DNA of 64,000 nt, from positions 223,873,415 through 223,937,414 of the forward strand of contig NC_081410.1 of the NCBI RefSeq assembly GCF_030272615.1, written 5' to 3'. Positions 1-11,642 of this stretch are shown in pieces. The notes under the pieces are model-generated. The model made no database searches. It saw only the letters and a list, made by a program, of their open reading frames with translations, and was not told the origin of the DNA. Made by a program: the position numbers and the translations under genes. Positions within the stretch are counted from its first letter, which is position 1. Every line of letters starts with the position of its first letter. This stretch comes from Cryptomeria japonica. Its lineage: Eukaryota > Streptophyta > Pinopsida > Cupressales > Cupressaceae.

Positions 1-195
1 TAGAAACATTTTGCTTAGGGATTTCCCCTACAGAACTAGATTTCTTACCAGTTGCCTTTAGCATCTTCTACTCTTCATCAGACTCAGTTCCCTCAAATTT
101 TATATGAAGAATGAGATGTCTGCCTCTCTTCTTTGTTATAGTTTGCTTCTTTGCATATACTTTGGGTACATGTTTCTTTTTTATTAGAATACTTC
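1..195 (-). pseudogene. D ORF2, Lys-rich middle part (continues off edge)
   Basis: Read on the minus strand, this segment gives an open Lys/Arg-rich stretch (KKKHVPKVYAKK, then an acidic ESDEE). The sister element C has the same kind of basic region after its ORF2 N-terminal domain. It is the continuation of D ORF2 from 26041 once element A (196-26035) is removed. Function is unknown. The basic runs could act in nuclear import or nucleic-acid binding, which is inference. Confidence 0.6.
191..195. repeat. Target-site duplication of element A (left copy, acttc)
   Basis: The five bases acttc directly precede the TGTTAG start of A. They recur at 26036-26040 directly after the ...GAACA end of its 3' LTR. 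The exact match fixes the borders of the largest complete insertion in the window. Confidence 0.9.
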
Positions 196-659
196 TGTTA
201 GCACATATTTTCACAAAACATTTTGTGCTATATGGAGGCCCTATTCCTATTATATGAGCATTTACTATTGGTTTTCATATGCAATAACCTTATTAGCATG
301 AGTAAAGATCTCTAAGAATCAGATGTTTCAAGAGTGTCAAGATATCACTTGGGCACACTAAGGGTATGCACTAAGTATAGACTGCACAAGGAATCCATTA
401 TGGGAGCATTTATCAGTGGAGAAATATTTATGGTATAATCTAAGGTTGTTTTTTAGTATATATCAGACCCTGTGGGATAGCTGGGATCACTATTATTCAT
501 TGGTGGATGGCTCATTTTTTCAAAACTGCAAAATTTCAATTATCGGCATAAGTAGTCTCGATGAAACAGCATTGGCAAGCAAAAGAAGGATTATCAGCAT
601 GACATATACCCATAAATTATAAGGTAGATTCATTGGAGCACTTAAATAATATTCAACAC

Positions 660-1640
660 GGTACACGCTCTCAGAAAAGTCATACCATCGGGATAGCTTG
701 TTCCGATGAGGCAGAAGGAGGGTGTTTTTCTATCGGCATGTATCAGCTTATCGAAAAAGTGCATAAATTGCTATACCGATAACCTATGAGGCTATCGGTG
801 TAACTTGTAATGATGAAAAGGCAGCGCAGATTATGGACTTATAGCATTGGGAGATCAGAAATAATGAAAAAGCTCTATCCTGATACCCGATGACTAAAGG
901 GAAGTGAAGGCGGGTCCATCAGAGAAAAAGAAAATATTAGGATAGTGCAAAAATAGCTAGGCCGATCCCCGATGACATGGAGAATTGGAAGGCGGAACCA
1001 TTGGTCTTGCGTATACCGATAAAGCAGACTTGGAGGTATAAAGCATAAAAGTGCATCGGAATAACATCAGGACTTATGGAGGAATAGAAAAAGGCTATTC
1101 TAACCCCCGATGAAGATAAAAGTGCCTACAGGAATATCTGTGTGAATTATACTGATAAAGTAACATGAAGTTCAGACTCTTCGGGACATTGGGAGGAGAA
1201 GTTTTATGCTATGCCAAATTCTGATAGGATGGTTACAGTGGATGGTGAGTTGCAAGGAGTTCTTCGGGGTGAGTTAGTCTGATAACATAGGAAGCTTAGT
1301 CAGAATGCAGATCAAAATGTTCAGGTCATATCGAAGGCACATAAAATGAACTATGCCGATACTCGATGGGTTAGGTAAAAAAAACCGAAGGTGAGTGTAT
1401 CGGGGAGAGTTATACCGATGGATCATGAAAACAAAAGAAAAGTCTTAACTGAAGGAGTATCCACCGGGATAAAATGAACCATCGAGATAGGAGAAAAATT
1501 ACTATCTTGAGACCCAATGAGTTGGTCGGGATAGCTTGTGCCGATCAGAAGGTAAGAAGCAATAAAGTGATAACAAACGGTGCCAAACAATTGAATCATC
1601 GAGAAAGGTCTTACCAATTAGTTGTTGAAGGTATTGATGC
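660..1640. promoter_or_regulatory. U3 region dense in CCGAT/ATCGG motifs
   Basis: About 1 kb of U3 carries roughly twenty copies of CCGAT or its complement ATCGG, often as TACCGATAA, CATCGGGAT or CCCCGATGA. Spacing is irregular, a few tens of bases apart. The 3' LTR repeats the pattern at 15300-16260 with independent point changes. No long open frame spans it. The density suggests a transcription-factor site array; the factor is unknown. Confidence 0.45.
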
Positions 1641-1866
1641 AAAAAACTGACAAGATGGCTTCCATTAAATGCATCCATTGGGTAGGTCTGATGCCACATG
1701 AAGAAGATCCATCAAGATTGTAGTAATTAAGTACAAGTTTAGACTCCTTGGGGATACATAGCTGGTGTTGCAAAATGACATTTCACACAAAATTATTGCA
1801 GAAGTTATCAGGTGTTCATTGAGAAATATTTTGAGTTGTTGAGCATACAGCAAAGAATTTGCAGAG

Positions 1867-4496
1867 ATGGAAGGGTCAAGCTCAAAAGGGAAGTGGAAGG
1901 TCATGGAAATATCTAGTAGCACATCAAAAAAATTGAAGGGTGAAGTCAATGAGGCTTGAAAGAAATTAAATCAAGACATGATAGATCAGATGGGCTCTCC
2001 AAAAGCTAGGTCACGCAGAGCTAAGGTGGATTTGCCTATTCGCAACCAACTGGAAGATAGATACAAAGAAATTGGAGATGTATTGACAACAATGCGAGGG
2101 CACGAGTTGTTTCTTTTCCATTACTTCTGCAGGGAGGAGCCCATGCCAATTTTGAACCCATGGCGTACTGGTTTTGGTGAACTTGTGCTACCTAATGTCT
2201 TTGTAAATATTAATTTATTGAATCTCTTAGTAAGACATTATGATACAAACAAGCGGTGAATTTTGTTGCCCGATGGGACCATTTTAGTTCACTTTGCAGT
2301 AGCCACAATTCAGGAGGTTTTTGCAGTGGATCTTGAAATGAATGTGCCCTTATCTTTTATGGATTTGGAAGAGGAATATAGAAAAATGGATACTACATAA
2401 TAGGGTTGGAACCTCTCTATCCATAAAGCAAATGGGGGGAGGCTAATAGAGGAGGATGGTCCTCCTTATGATATGACTATTTTCAAGAAATATTTAAAGT
2501 ATACATATATGGCATGTGGTCAGGTTGGAGGAGTTGAAGCTCCTAATGTAGCAAACATGGGACCACTGGTTTTAGTAGAAAATATTCAGAGACATGAGCC
2601 TAGAGATTTTAATTTTGCTTCATACCTAGTGGATAGAATTCATCAAGGCTTCCTGAACTTGAAAGAAAATCTAGACAAGCACTTCAAGCATTATTTGCTG
2701 TTAATGCACATTGTTTTATTTTATGGGAGATTGAGAGGGTTATGGCCAGGGGGTTTGAATGCAAATACAATTGGGAAGAATGGACAAGATCAACCAGTTC
2801 AATTATGGGTTTCTCTCTCGGATTACAGATATGTAAATTCCCATTACATCAAATTTGAAGAATACTTTGTTAAGCCAATTTTCTTGCTCTTTGGTGAGCC
2901 TCTGCAGGGATCATTTTCTGAGGATGTAAAGAGGTTTCTTAGGCCTCATGAGCACAAAAATCTGAAGATTAATCATAATTGGGGTGATTGGTACTCATGC
3001 CAAAATTTCACCTTTTTTCGGTGCTATGGATTTGAAGGTTACCCCTATGTGCTACCGAAGCCTGCACCGGACAAGATTTCCTTTTTGGAAATTGTAAGGC
3101 AATTAAGTGTCTCTAATGCCAAACATTTCAAAGATGCAAACAAGCAAGCCTTTCTACCTGGCACACTTTATTTCCTGGATTTCAAAATTTTATCTACTAG
3201 AGCATACGAGGCTATTGACAAGAAGTTGGTGGATGAGTACAACCTGTTCCAACACACATCTAGAATGAATTATGATCCTGAGGGCTACATCCACATGTGC
3301 AAGAAGAGACAAGGGTTGGGAGATTACCTTCATCAAGAGGATGAATTTGAGGGCATGTGTAAAAATAAGGAAGTGGAGGATCTTGCAGAGGTTATGGAGA
3401 CCTTGGAGAAGAAACTGGAGGAGAGAAGACAAATATTAGAAAATGTTGAGGGAGAGCCAGCTCAAAATGATTTGGGGAGAATGAAGTAGCTTCCAAGCTC
3501 CATGCACTTGAGAAAGAGAAGGAGCCAGAAGCACAGGATAAGCTCCTCATTATGCTAAATGCAGAAATGGATGTAAGGATGATAGAGCACACTTTATTGT
3601 TTCAGATGATCAATTCATCAAGTCTAAAGAGTTTAACTCCTTCTTATACCACTACAAAGGGAAGAAGCTGAGGGAAGAAATGCCTAATATCACACCAGAG
3701 AATGAGGAGGAAATGTTGCAGAAGCTTAAGGTTGATATTGATGCAGAAGTGGAGACAATGATCCCTCAGAGAGGGGGGCAGTTGCTAGTGGAAGCAGGTA
3801 TTATTCTTTTCCCAGGATGGTATTTGAGTGCATCATTTATTTTTGATAGACTATTACATGCAAACAATAAGGACTTCAAGTTGGATGTCTAAGGGGTTAA
3901 TGATATATTCATTGGATCAAGATATGATCCAAATGAGTAGGCAATGTTATTATGGGCATTGTACCCCCCAAATAAAAGGCCAAAAATCATAGATGTGGAT
4001 AAAGCCTTTGGTCATATGATGACCCTAAAAGTTGGAGAGGTAGATCCTATGGTCACTGCTTACATAGGTATTGATATCTCAAAATTCAATAAGGCTCAGA
4101 TGAAACACGAGATAGTAGAGAAAAATAAATATAAGGCCTTATATGAGGAAACCCTTAAAAGGAGTGGGCGTACAATCCCTCAAATTACTGATTTAGGAAG
4201 CCACTAGAAGAAGAAGTTTCAAAAATTAGCTTATGAGCACACTAAGTTGAAGAAGGAGATGAAGATAATCAGGGCTAATACTGCTTGTGTATTGATGAGT
4301 AAAAGATATGATAACATGGAGAAGGCATTGGACGAATTCTAGGGTGTAAATCAAAGGAATGACATAGTCGACCAGTTCAAGAACTTCTACTTGATCGAGA
4401 ATGCAACTAGGGATGCAATATTCAACCCTACAACTTACAAAGATGTGGGCTATTTGCAGCACATTCAGAAGTGCAGATAGTGGTTGGACCGAAAGT
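1867..4496 (+). pseudogene. U3-encoded long reading frame of A, copy 1 (unknown function)
   Basis: It begins ATG at 1867 (MEGSSSKGK). The frame runs through a stop near 1957, then 1978-2259, then past a stop and a one-base shift into the 338-residue block 2473-3489, then 3680-3892 and 3944-4207, with a coiled-coil-like tail. The 3' LTR copy (16484-25020) repairs several lesions: for example, the TGA at 2257 is TGC there, and a run of five A is six. The original was therefore one gene of roughly 900 codons. Recognisable blocks include an LPNVFVN stretch, an Asn/Leu-rich HYLLLMHIVLFYG segment, FLRPHEHKN, and a C-terminal Glu/Lys-rich helix region. No RT, gag, envelope signal peptide or clear membrane span is visible. 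A homologue lies in the LTR of F (52230-55709). It sits upstream of the TATA box, so in U3. Confidence 0.75.
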
Positions 4497-4645
4497 CTTA
4501 GTATATTATTTAGTTTTATGTTTGTAATGTAATTGATGTTTTAGTTAGGTTGTTTAGTTGTTTCTTAGTTAGTTTTCTAGGATAATGAAAGGGTGTGTCC
4601 TTTCATTCGTGTCCCTTAGCATATGTATTAGTTTTGAGTCATTTT

Positions 4646-4658
4646 CTATAAAAAGAAG
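4646..4658 (+). promoter_or_regulatory. Candidate TATA box of A LTR
   Basis: CTATAAAAAGAAG lies about 150 bp after the end of the LTR reading frame and about 860 bp before the LTR end. It is the only good TATA match I see in this part of the LTR. The 3' copy near 25168 has decayed to TGTATCAAAAGAAG. Confidence 0.5.
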
Positions 4659-5516
4659 AGGAGGGACAATCATCTATAGTTTTAAGAAAAGGCTAAGGGA
4701 CTATTAGTCTTATGTTACAGAAAGGTAAATGAGAATGAAAAGTCTTTCAGAAATCATGTAATCTCTATGAGTGCAGCCTATGTATTGAATTTTTTTTTTT
4801 CAGGATCAACATATAAAAATTACTGCTTCTAAATCCTTGATAATTGTGTTATTATTTCATGTTGATTTTTGTTTGAGTCCCCTAGATAAATCTTATAAGG
4901 GTTTGTTGTAATGTGACATCACAAGGTGTTGTGATTGAATATAAAATTAAGTTTTTTTATTTTTCTCGTAGTACTTAATGAAACCATTTCAGCGATAGTT
5001 TAAAAACTGTATCTACGGTCTGATCAATATTTATGTCCATAAGTAATACACTAATTGTCGGATGAAGGCACTGGTCTAGTGTTGATTTCTGGAACAATTC
5101 TGATACATGTCTAAGGTCCTTAACTGAGAAGCATCTTTGAATTCTTGTGATCTTTGCCCTATTCATAATTACTAATCAGCCCTGAAGCTGTTTCTTTTCT
5201 TAGTATACATTTTTCTCAGCATTTTGTTTACAAGCATTCAGTAATAAGCATTCTTAAAGTACATAAGTTTCAATAAAAGTTTCAAGGAAATTATCATTCC
5301 TATTAAATATTTGTCCTCAAGTTTAAATTCACTATAAAGAAGCAATATCTTTGTGCTTGGAGATTGGGGTACATCGGCCCAAGTTTAGTGAAGCCTAGAG
5401 TGTAGGGGAATTTGGTCTTCAACCATTCCCATTCATTGGCCAAGGCCAATTATGGAAATAGAAAGAGGATTGGCAGCATCTTGTTTTCCCAATCTGTGGT
5501 TTTGGGCACCAACAGA

Positions 5517-5536
5517 TTGGCGACTTTGTTGGGGAG
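5517..5536 (+). other. Primer-binding site of A (Tat/Ogre type)
   Basis: TTGGCGACTTTGTTGGGGAG starts two bases after the 5' LTR. The TGGCGACT core followed by TGGGGA is the form usual in plant Tat/Ogre elements, thought to be primed by tRNA-Arg. It differs from the initiator-Met sites of every other element here. Confidence 0.8.
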
Positions 5537-5662
5537 TTGTTATACAAAGTTTTCAGAATCTCTGGTAGTTTGTTTTAGACTCTACTAGAGGGAGGATCCT
5601 AGAAGATCAGTTAAGTTGGTAATATTTTCCTCTTAGGAGGTGGCGACTCTACATTTCAATAC

Positions 5663-6174
5663 ATGAATAATAGTTGGTATTTTGAGAAAATAAGAGAAAC
5701 CCCTAGACATCTATCAATAAAATTGATGCAGGGGAGGAGGTCTCTGCACAAAGGACAAGAAGATCTTGTTCAATTGAGTCCCAAGAAAAGGAACAAAGAG
5801 AAGAAATCAAACATGGCATTTGAAGGATATAAGAGATTTCCTAGTAGGGAGGAAGATTCTTCATCTGCTGGCAAATCTGAGAATAGGGAGGAAAATCCTT
5901 TCTATAAAATAAGTGCTAAAGATAATAGACATATCCACGGTGAGGTCTTGACTGCTGAGGAACGGGAAGCAAAATTATGGGATGAACTTATTCTTAGAAT
6001 GGCTGATATGAATGCAGATGATGCCAAGATGGCAAGGGCACTTAAAAGGCAACTAGATTGGGTGTTACAGAAACTCACAATAGAGAGAAGTAATATTTCA
6101 AGCCCCAAGACAAACAAGGTAGAAGAAGAGAGGGGTGAAACAGGAAGACAAGTAGTTCCAAAGTATAGTCCCCC
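5663..6174 (+). pseudogene. A gag, N-terminal part
   Basis: ATG at 5663 opens about 170 codons of a charged, Lys/Glu-rich N-terminal gag region (NMAFEGYKRFPSREED, then LWDELILRMADMNADDAKM). The frame is cut at a CCCCC target by solo LTR1. After removing 6175-8641 the frame joins the MRRIDQPF segment at 8651 without a shift, which proves it is one gene. Residues after 6174 in the open frame belong to the inserted LTR. Confidence 0.75.
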
Positions 6175-8641
6175 TAATGAATAATGATGAACAGAAGATA
6201 CCCTAACTAGTACTAAGAGGGGGGGTGAATCAATACAAACAAAAACTTTCTCAACAACTTATCAAGTTAAGGCAATACCAACCGATTGTCTTCATCACTA
6301 AACTTATTCATAGCAATACCTATTAAACACAGTAAGACTTCGGACAATGTAAACTGATAAGTCTGAACACTTCAAATACATTCAATACTTGTTAACGACT
6401 TCATCCATAGACATATGCATGTGGTATGATGGTAATACCATAACCTAATAACTCTGCATACATAATCACTCAAACAAAGAACCCTTAATCATCACATGAA
6501 AAATGCACAACACATGACACACAGATTTTTCACGTGGAAACCCAAATGGGAAAAACCACGGTGGGGATGAATACCCACAAGCTTATTTTTAAACTCTTTT
6601 GAAGCTCGCTCAGTTAGGAGCCTAGTCTGGTTAAAGACTTTACAATAAGGTTCTCCTAGGAACCGATCATGTTAAATATCACCCAATTAAGGGATGGCTA
6701 TATACCCTGTTAAAGGTTACCACGCTAGAGGATTTAAAGAACTCAATAAACTTGAGTCACTTGGTTAGAGGATTTATAGTAAGCCTGTTAAAGCTACTCG
6801 GTAAAGGGGTTTTCCAACTGTTGAAATGGTTAGAAGACAATAGGTAAAAACTCTGATCTGATAACAACACTACATGCCAAGGTAGATCCTTTGCAGTTCC
6901 TCTATTTCGGCAATCACACTCTGTAGTTTTCTCTTACTAGTCTGGCAAGTATCTCATCACTCGGATACACACACAACTTTTGCCAACAACTTACAATAAC
7001 AAACATCATCGACCTTATAGACAACAATTAGGTCAATAGCATAAACCCTAAACCCTAAGCATCTTAGGTTTACAATACAGATGGTCCAATACTGATCGTC
7101 CAAACACTTTGCATAGAGAAATACAATTTCAAGTAGATCACAAGACAATCTACATCATTCATTCTTCACCACACATGGGAATCAGTAACTCATCACGCTT
7201 TCTTCTCATACCGCCACGAAGAATGTTCATTCTCGAGGTAGACTTTTAATGCAGTTGATCTTCTCATGCAAGATCCTCAAGGAAATCCTTCGTGTGGACA
7301 AAGTTGATGTGGCACCTCGATCTAATCCTCATCTCTTAGCTAACTCATCATAGAATGTCATCGATTGCATCGCACAAGCTAGATTGCCAAACCATAAACC
7401 CTAGAGCTGAGACTACCAACCGGTAGTCACACTTAGTGAAACCCCGACACCAGATCACTATAGGTCCAGGAGACAACTGAGAGGGGGGGTGAATTAGTTG
7501 TCAAATAAATTCAAACCAAAATCTTATTAACCAACTTAATGCTTAATACCTGTAAGACAGTTAAGTATGTCGATAAACAGTGTTAATAGAAAATTGTTGT
7601 ACCGGTAAGAATTAATGAATGAAACATAAGCACAAAGTCATCCACAACACATGACACCAATATTGTACATGGAAACCCTGTAAGGGGAAAAACCACGGTG
7701 GGAAACCTTACCCACAATCAAATGATACTACTGTAGATAGTAAGTGTACAAAGAGGGGTTTGCACATGCAGAAAGGCCAACAGCCTAGAGCTCACTACTC
7801 AATCACAAATGGGAGTAACACTGACTATAGTTGGATGGTTAAATCCAATGAGAATGTACTGCACAAAATAGCATCTTCATATGCTGGATTCAGTACCAGT
7901 TTAATGCTGATATGCTTCTACAAAAACCTAACTTCACCTTCAAATGATGTCTTCATGTATATCCCTACTTGATCTCGCATATACCCTTCCTTAAATCTTT
8001 TTTGCATTCCACATTTGATCTTACAAATAAGATCTTACATTTATACCATACCCTAAGACCAATTTTAGTAGGTCGGCTCTACAAGATATTACAATAAAAA
8101 CATTTTACAAACAATACAATATCCGATGCAATAACTAATTGAACATGTCAGCTTAATGCATTTAAAACAATAATAAATCATCTCCATAGCGTGCCATGCT
8201 GATCTGGAAAAGATAAACCTACCGGTGTAACCCTAGATAACCTGGACCTATTTGCCGGTAAAAGCAAATATGCAAACGAGAATATACCAATGATTATTAC
8301 TTCAAAGTAAAGTGTCCACATGATGTCTTCGACATTATCAAGTGTCTTCCATGTCAATGTAGGTACTGGTGAACATTATATCCTGCCGGTTAACCATATA
8401 CCGGTAACTGTTGTACAGTTTACTGTTTGCCGGTGAATGTTGCTAGATCTCCAAGGTAGGTGAATCTAGCAGGTGTTGACATCAATGACAAAACCATACC
8501 AAAATACCAACATTCACTACATTTCTTCATACAGGTTCACCAACTTCTTTCATTATGCATACCAGTTCACTTACACATATTGTCATCAATGACAACATTC
8601 ATTATCATTATATCAACATGTCGGTTCATCATATGCCAACA
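6175..8641 (-). mobile_element. Solo LTR1 (reverse), interrupted by LTR2
   Basis: This LTR is inserted in A gag and flanked by CCCCC (6170-6174 and 8642-8646). Read on the minus strand it starts TGTTGGCATATG at 8641 and carries the U5 block common to this window: GTGGTTTTTCCC...GGGTTTCCACGT (6535-6565) and TGATTCACCCCCCC (6212-6228). No second LTR or internal region follows, so it is a solo LTR of about 1.4 kb, most like the C/D family. Its U5 end is not a clean CA (TCATTA), so the left border is less certain than the right. LTR2 (7459-8511) sits in its U3. Confidence 0.7.
7459..8511 (-). mobile_element. Solo LTR2 (reverse), copia I family
   Basis: On the minus strand it starts TGTTGGTATTTTGG at 8511 and ends near CCTGGACCTATA at 7459. 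Its sequence follows the LTRs of I (61688-62746) and G closely, including the CATTGATGTCAACAC start region and GACATCATGTGGACACTT. Flanks are atcac (7454-7458) and ttcac (8512-8516), a four-of-five match taken as a decayed TSD. It is about 1.05 kb, with no internal region left. Confidence 0.7.
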
Positions 8642-8647
8642 CCCCCT

Positions 8648-10081
8648 TGTATGAGAAGAATAGACCAGCCTTTTGTCACTTATGATAACTCGTTGATAAA
8701 TGAAAGTAGAAGTTGGAGGGATGTGCATAGGGATCAAAGTGAAAAAAGGCAGGAGGATGGAAGAAGGAATGGAAATGTGGAAAATGGGGAAGTGGAATAA
8801 CACAAATAGGGATAACCATATAGGAAGTAATGGGTATGGCATCAATCAAAATAATGGACACAATAGAGGTAACAATCGCAATTATGGAAGTGGCAATGGT
8901 GGAGGTAGGAACAATAATAATGGTAATAATAATGGCAATAATAGTAGCGGTGGAAACAATGGGAACAATAGTAATTATGGTAACAATGGTGGATTCAATA
9001 GAGGAAGTATGAACAATCAAAACAATCATCATTTTGGTAGGCAACCTCTGATCATTGAAAGATACAAACAGTTGGATTTCACTGGCATTGTTGGTCATCC
9101 AAATCAGATCACTAATGATTTAAGATTAGCAATCCCCAAATTCTCAAGAAATAGAGTTGATTCGGTAGAACAGCATGTAGTTAATGTAAAAAATATCATT
9201 GAAGAATTTGAGGTTCCTCATGAGGATGTATTCATGAAATTGTTTGTTCAAAAGTTGACAGAGGATGCAAGAGAATGGTATAGAAGCCTTCCTAATAGAT
9301 GTATTTGTAGCTGGTAGGAATTTGTAACTCTATTCTTGGAAGAATTTGGAGACCACAATGATCCTTCATTTGCATCCCATGAATTAACAAGTATAAGGAG
9401 AATCAAAATGAATCAGTTGCTGAATTTAAGAAAAGATTTAACAAAGTATTAAATAGAATACCCAAAGATGTCAGACCTGTTGATTCATTTCTGATTAACT
9501 TTTATTTGAGTGTTTTTGATAGAAAAACCCATTATGAGATTTTGTCTCATAGACCTGATACATTATAGCAAGCATTCAAGATAGCTGCTACTATTGAAAA
9601 TAATAGGAAGGTAGCTGGGAAGGTTGCCAAGAGAGATGATCTAAAGTTGTACAACTCTAGGGTTCCCAAGAAAGATGATCTGATTCAGATCATCGACATG
9701 CTTAAAGACCTAAAGGGTAAGCAAAATCCAAATGAAAGGTCACCATACAGAAACAACAAGCAAGTAAATTACAATAGGCTAAGGTTGCATGACATGCCAT
9801 ATAACACCAATTGGACAGATGGAAAGCCAGTAAAACCTAACATAAACAAAGAGACTCTTGATCCATTAAAGAAAGCCACAAACTTTGTAGATGAGTATCC
9901 ATGGTGTGAAGTATGTAATTTGCCTCATGTTGTAGAACAGTGTATGATTTTTCAAGGCTTGATAGAAGAGGAAGATAAAAATGAGGATTATGAACCAATT
10001 GTGAATGCCCTTTCATCTGATCCATATTGGGGAAGAAATGAGGATTTATCTAAAGAAGAAGAGTATTCTGATGTGCATTAA
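8648..10081 (+). pseudogene. A gag, central and C-terminal parts
   Basis: Gag resumes at 8648 and shifts frame near 8700. After an Asn/Gly-rich tract it enters a gypsy retrotrans_gag domain (about 9090-9480: LAIPKFSRNRVDSVEQHV, DAREWYRSLP, then a TAG after CSW at 9317 followed by EFVTLFLEEFGD). The C-terminal block 9647-10081 holds a zinc knuckle WCEVCNLPHVVEQC with CX2CX3HX4C spacing, the shorter spacing seen in Athila/Tat gags. Gag forms the particle and packages RNA. Several stops and shifts make it non-functional. Confidence 0.85.
8860..9020 (+). repeat. AAT/GGT-rich low-complexity tract coding Asn/Gly-rich gag segment
   Basis: Imperfect trinucleotide runs (AATAATAATGGT and variants) encode an Asn/Gly-rich linker just before the gag domain. 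The opposite strand shows long Ile/Val/Thr-rich frames that are shadows of the repeat. Confidence 0.8.
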
Positions 10082-11124
10082 AGAAGAGAGAATTTTCCAT
10101 ATAGCATACAGCAGGTTTTTTCTGATGATGATGAAGATATCCCTTCTTTGAGAAAATTGTTTCAGGAGGAAGCAGTGCCTTCTTTGAGAAACCTGACTAC
10201 AGAAGAAAAGAAAGCTTTCACTATTGCAGTTGTAGAACAAGTGAAAATCAATTATCAGCTAAGGAATAGGAATGTCAACAATGAGCAGGGAAAGCCAACA
10301 GGTATTTTTGCCAAAGTCACAAAATCTGGTGGGATAAAAAATAACGTAGCCAAGGGCAAGGATGTAGGTGCCAAAAAATAGACATAGCCGGAAAAGACTA
10401 AACAAATTGAAATTCCAAAGCTCATCAAGGTTGTAGAGAAGAAACAAGGAAGCCCAATAATTGTAATTCATTCACGTCTCAAGCACTATCCCAGGTGAAG
10501 ATATCTATGCCTTTGCTACAAGTAATGAAATTTCCAGATTACAAAAATGAGACTTTAAAAATTATATCTAATGTTGGGGAAATGAGTAGGGAAGATCCTA
10601 AATCAAAGGAAGATCCTCCTGTGGTGTATCTTGGCACAGCTATTACAAAAAAGCTCACACACGTAGACCGTTTTTATCTAACATTGTTGATAAATGAAAA
10701 AATGCTAAAAAATTGCATGATAGACTCAAGAGTGGCAGTAAATATCATGCCAGAAGATGTCATGAAAGAGTTGGGAATGCATGTTGACACACCTTACAAT
10801 AAGTGCTATGCCATGGACAATAGGTTAGTTCCAGTAGTAGGCATCATGAAAGATGTTGAGTTCATATTCCCAGCCTGCCCAGACATTGCATACAAAACAG
10901 ATATCACAGTTGTACAAGTGCCTGCAAACTATGGGATGTTGTTGTCCAGATAGTGGTCCAACTTAGTAGGTGGACATGTTCAGCTTGACTTGTCATATGC
11001 TACTATTCCAGTAGAAGGGATAGCGGTGAGGATAAATAGAGAGCCAAGATCTCCATACCTCATAGAAGAGGTTGATCTTGATGAAGTGACTTGCTTTTGC
11101 CATTCTGATATGGATAACTTTTAG
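10082..11124 (+). pseudogene. A gag-protease linker and aspartic protease
   Basis: After a linker (10148-10381, Lys/Asn-rich) the protease lies in 10495-10953. The active-site block is DSRVAVNIMP at about residues 77-86, where the family has DSGA(S/A)VNIMP, so the catalytic-loop Gly is replaced by Arg (a single G to A change would do it). The downstream flap region (VPVVGIMKDVEF) and the ending ANYGMLLSR followed by TAG fit a Tat/Athila protease. Coding resemblance continues past the TAG to about 11124. Confidence 0.8.
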
Positions 11125-11189
11125 GTAAGTATTTCTAAACCTTTAGAAGTCAATAAAGTTACACAAATAGTTAAACAAACTGAAAATTT

Positions 11190-11642
11190 AATTTGGAAAT
11201 TATACTTTGATGGTGCCTGCAGTAAGGAAGGAAATAGAGCAGGAGTTGTACTTATTTCACCTAATGAAAAAAAAAATTAAATACTCTTTCTTGTTAACTT
11301 TTGAGTGTACTAATAATGTTGTTGAGTATGAGGCCCTCTTATTAGGACTTAAACTAGCGAATAAACATGGCATTAAGTTACTAATGGTTTATGGTGATTC
11401 AAAATTAGCCATTTCACAAGTTAGAGGCAAATTTGCTACAAAAAAAATGAAAAATTAAGAAACTACAGGAATGAAGTTTGGGATTGCATTGAACTATTCA
11501 ACGCTTTATCTATCAATTGGACTGAAAGATCCAATAATATTTGGGAAAACTTCATGGCTAACTTGGCTATCAAGCATAATGACATCCCTTTGGATGATAT
11601 TACCCAAGTAGAAATCAAGACAGACTGGCAGTGCCTGACAAT
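11190..11642 (+). pseudogene. A additional (archaeal-type) RNase H, upstream of RT
   Basis: The block reads WKLYFDGACS (frame +1 from 11193), then shifts at an A-run near 11270 into FECTNNVVEYEALLLGLKLA and VYGDSKLAISQV, and shifts again into RNYRNEVWDCIELFNAL. The catalytic acids are all present: D in FDGA, E in EYEA, D in GDSK. This is the extra RNase H known from the Tat lineage, here between protease and RT. It probably supplies the RNase H activity that the decayed domain after RT cannot. Confidence 0.85.

Larger units (their letters stand above)
196..5514 (+). repeat. 5' LTR of A (5.3 kb)
   Basis: It starts TGTTAGCACATA and ends GGGCACCAACA, giving TG...CA ends. It matches 14819-26035 throughout once A' is removed. 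The 5' copy lacks about 296 bp present in the 3' copy (equivalent to about 24583-24879), with a GAA microhomology at the junction near 4350. Order within the LTR: motif-rich U3, the LTR reading frame (from 1867), a TATA box at 4646, then R/U5 to 5514. A length of 5.3 kb is extreme for an LTR but is known for Ogre/Tat-type elements. Confidence 0.93.

Noticed and set aside
1867-4496. An envelope gene in the LTR of A
   Set aside because: No signal peptide, no clear membrane span and no furin-like site; the one hydrophobic stretch (LLLMHIVLFYG) is short and lies inside a globular-looking region.
7441-7453. A decayed tRNA-Met primer site (reverse) next to LTR2
   Set aside because: The match to the tRNA-Met site needs several T to C changes in 14 bases, against the usual direction of decay, and the neighbouring sequence is explained as LTR1.
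6175-8641. A chimeric element made of a copia LTR joined to a different family's LTR
   Set aside because: A true LTR start (TGTTGGTATT on the minus strand) lies at 8511, inside the segment. With atcac/ttcac flanks it is better read as solo LTR2 inserted into solo LTR1.
8676-9098. Minus-strand Ile/Val/Thr-rich protein of 140 residues
   Set aside because: It is the reverse reading of the AAT/GGT repeat in A gag.
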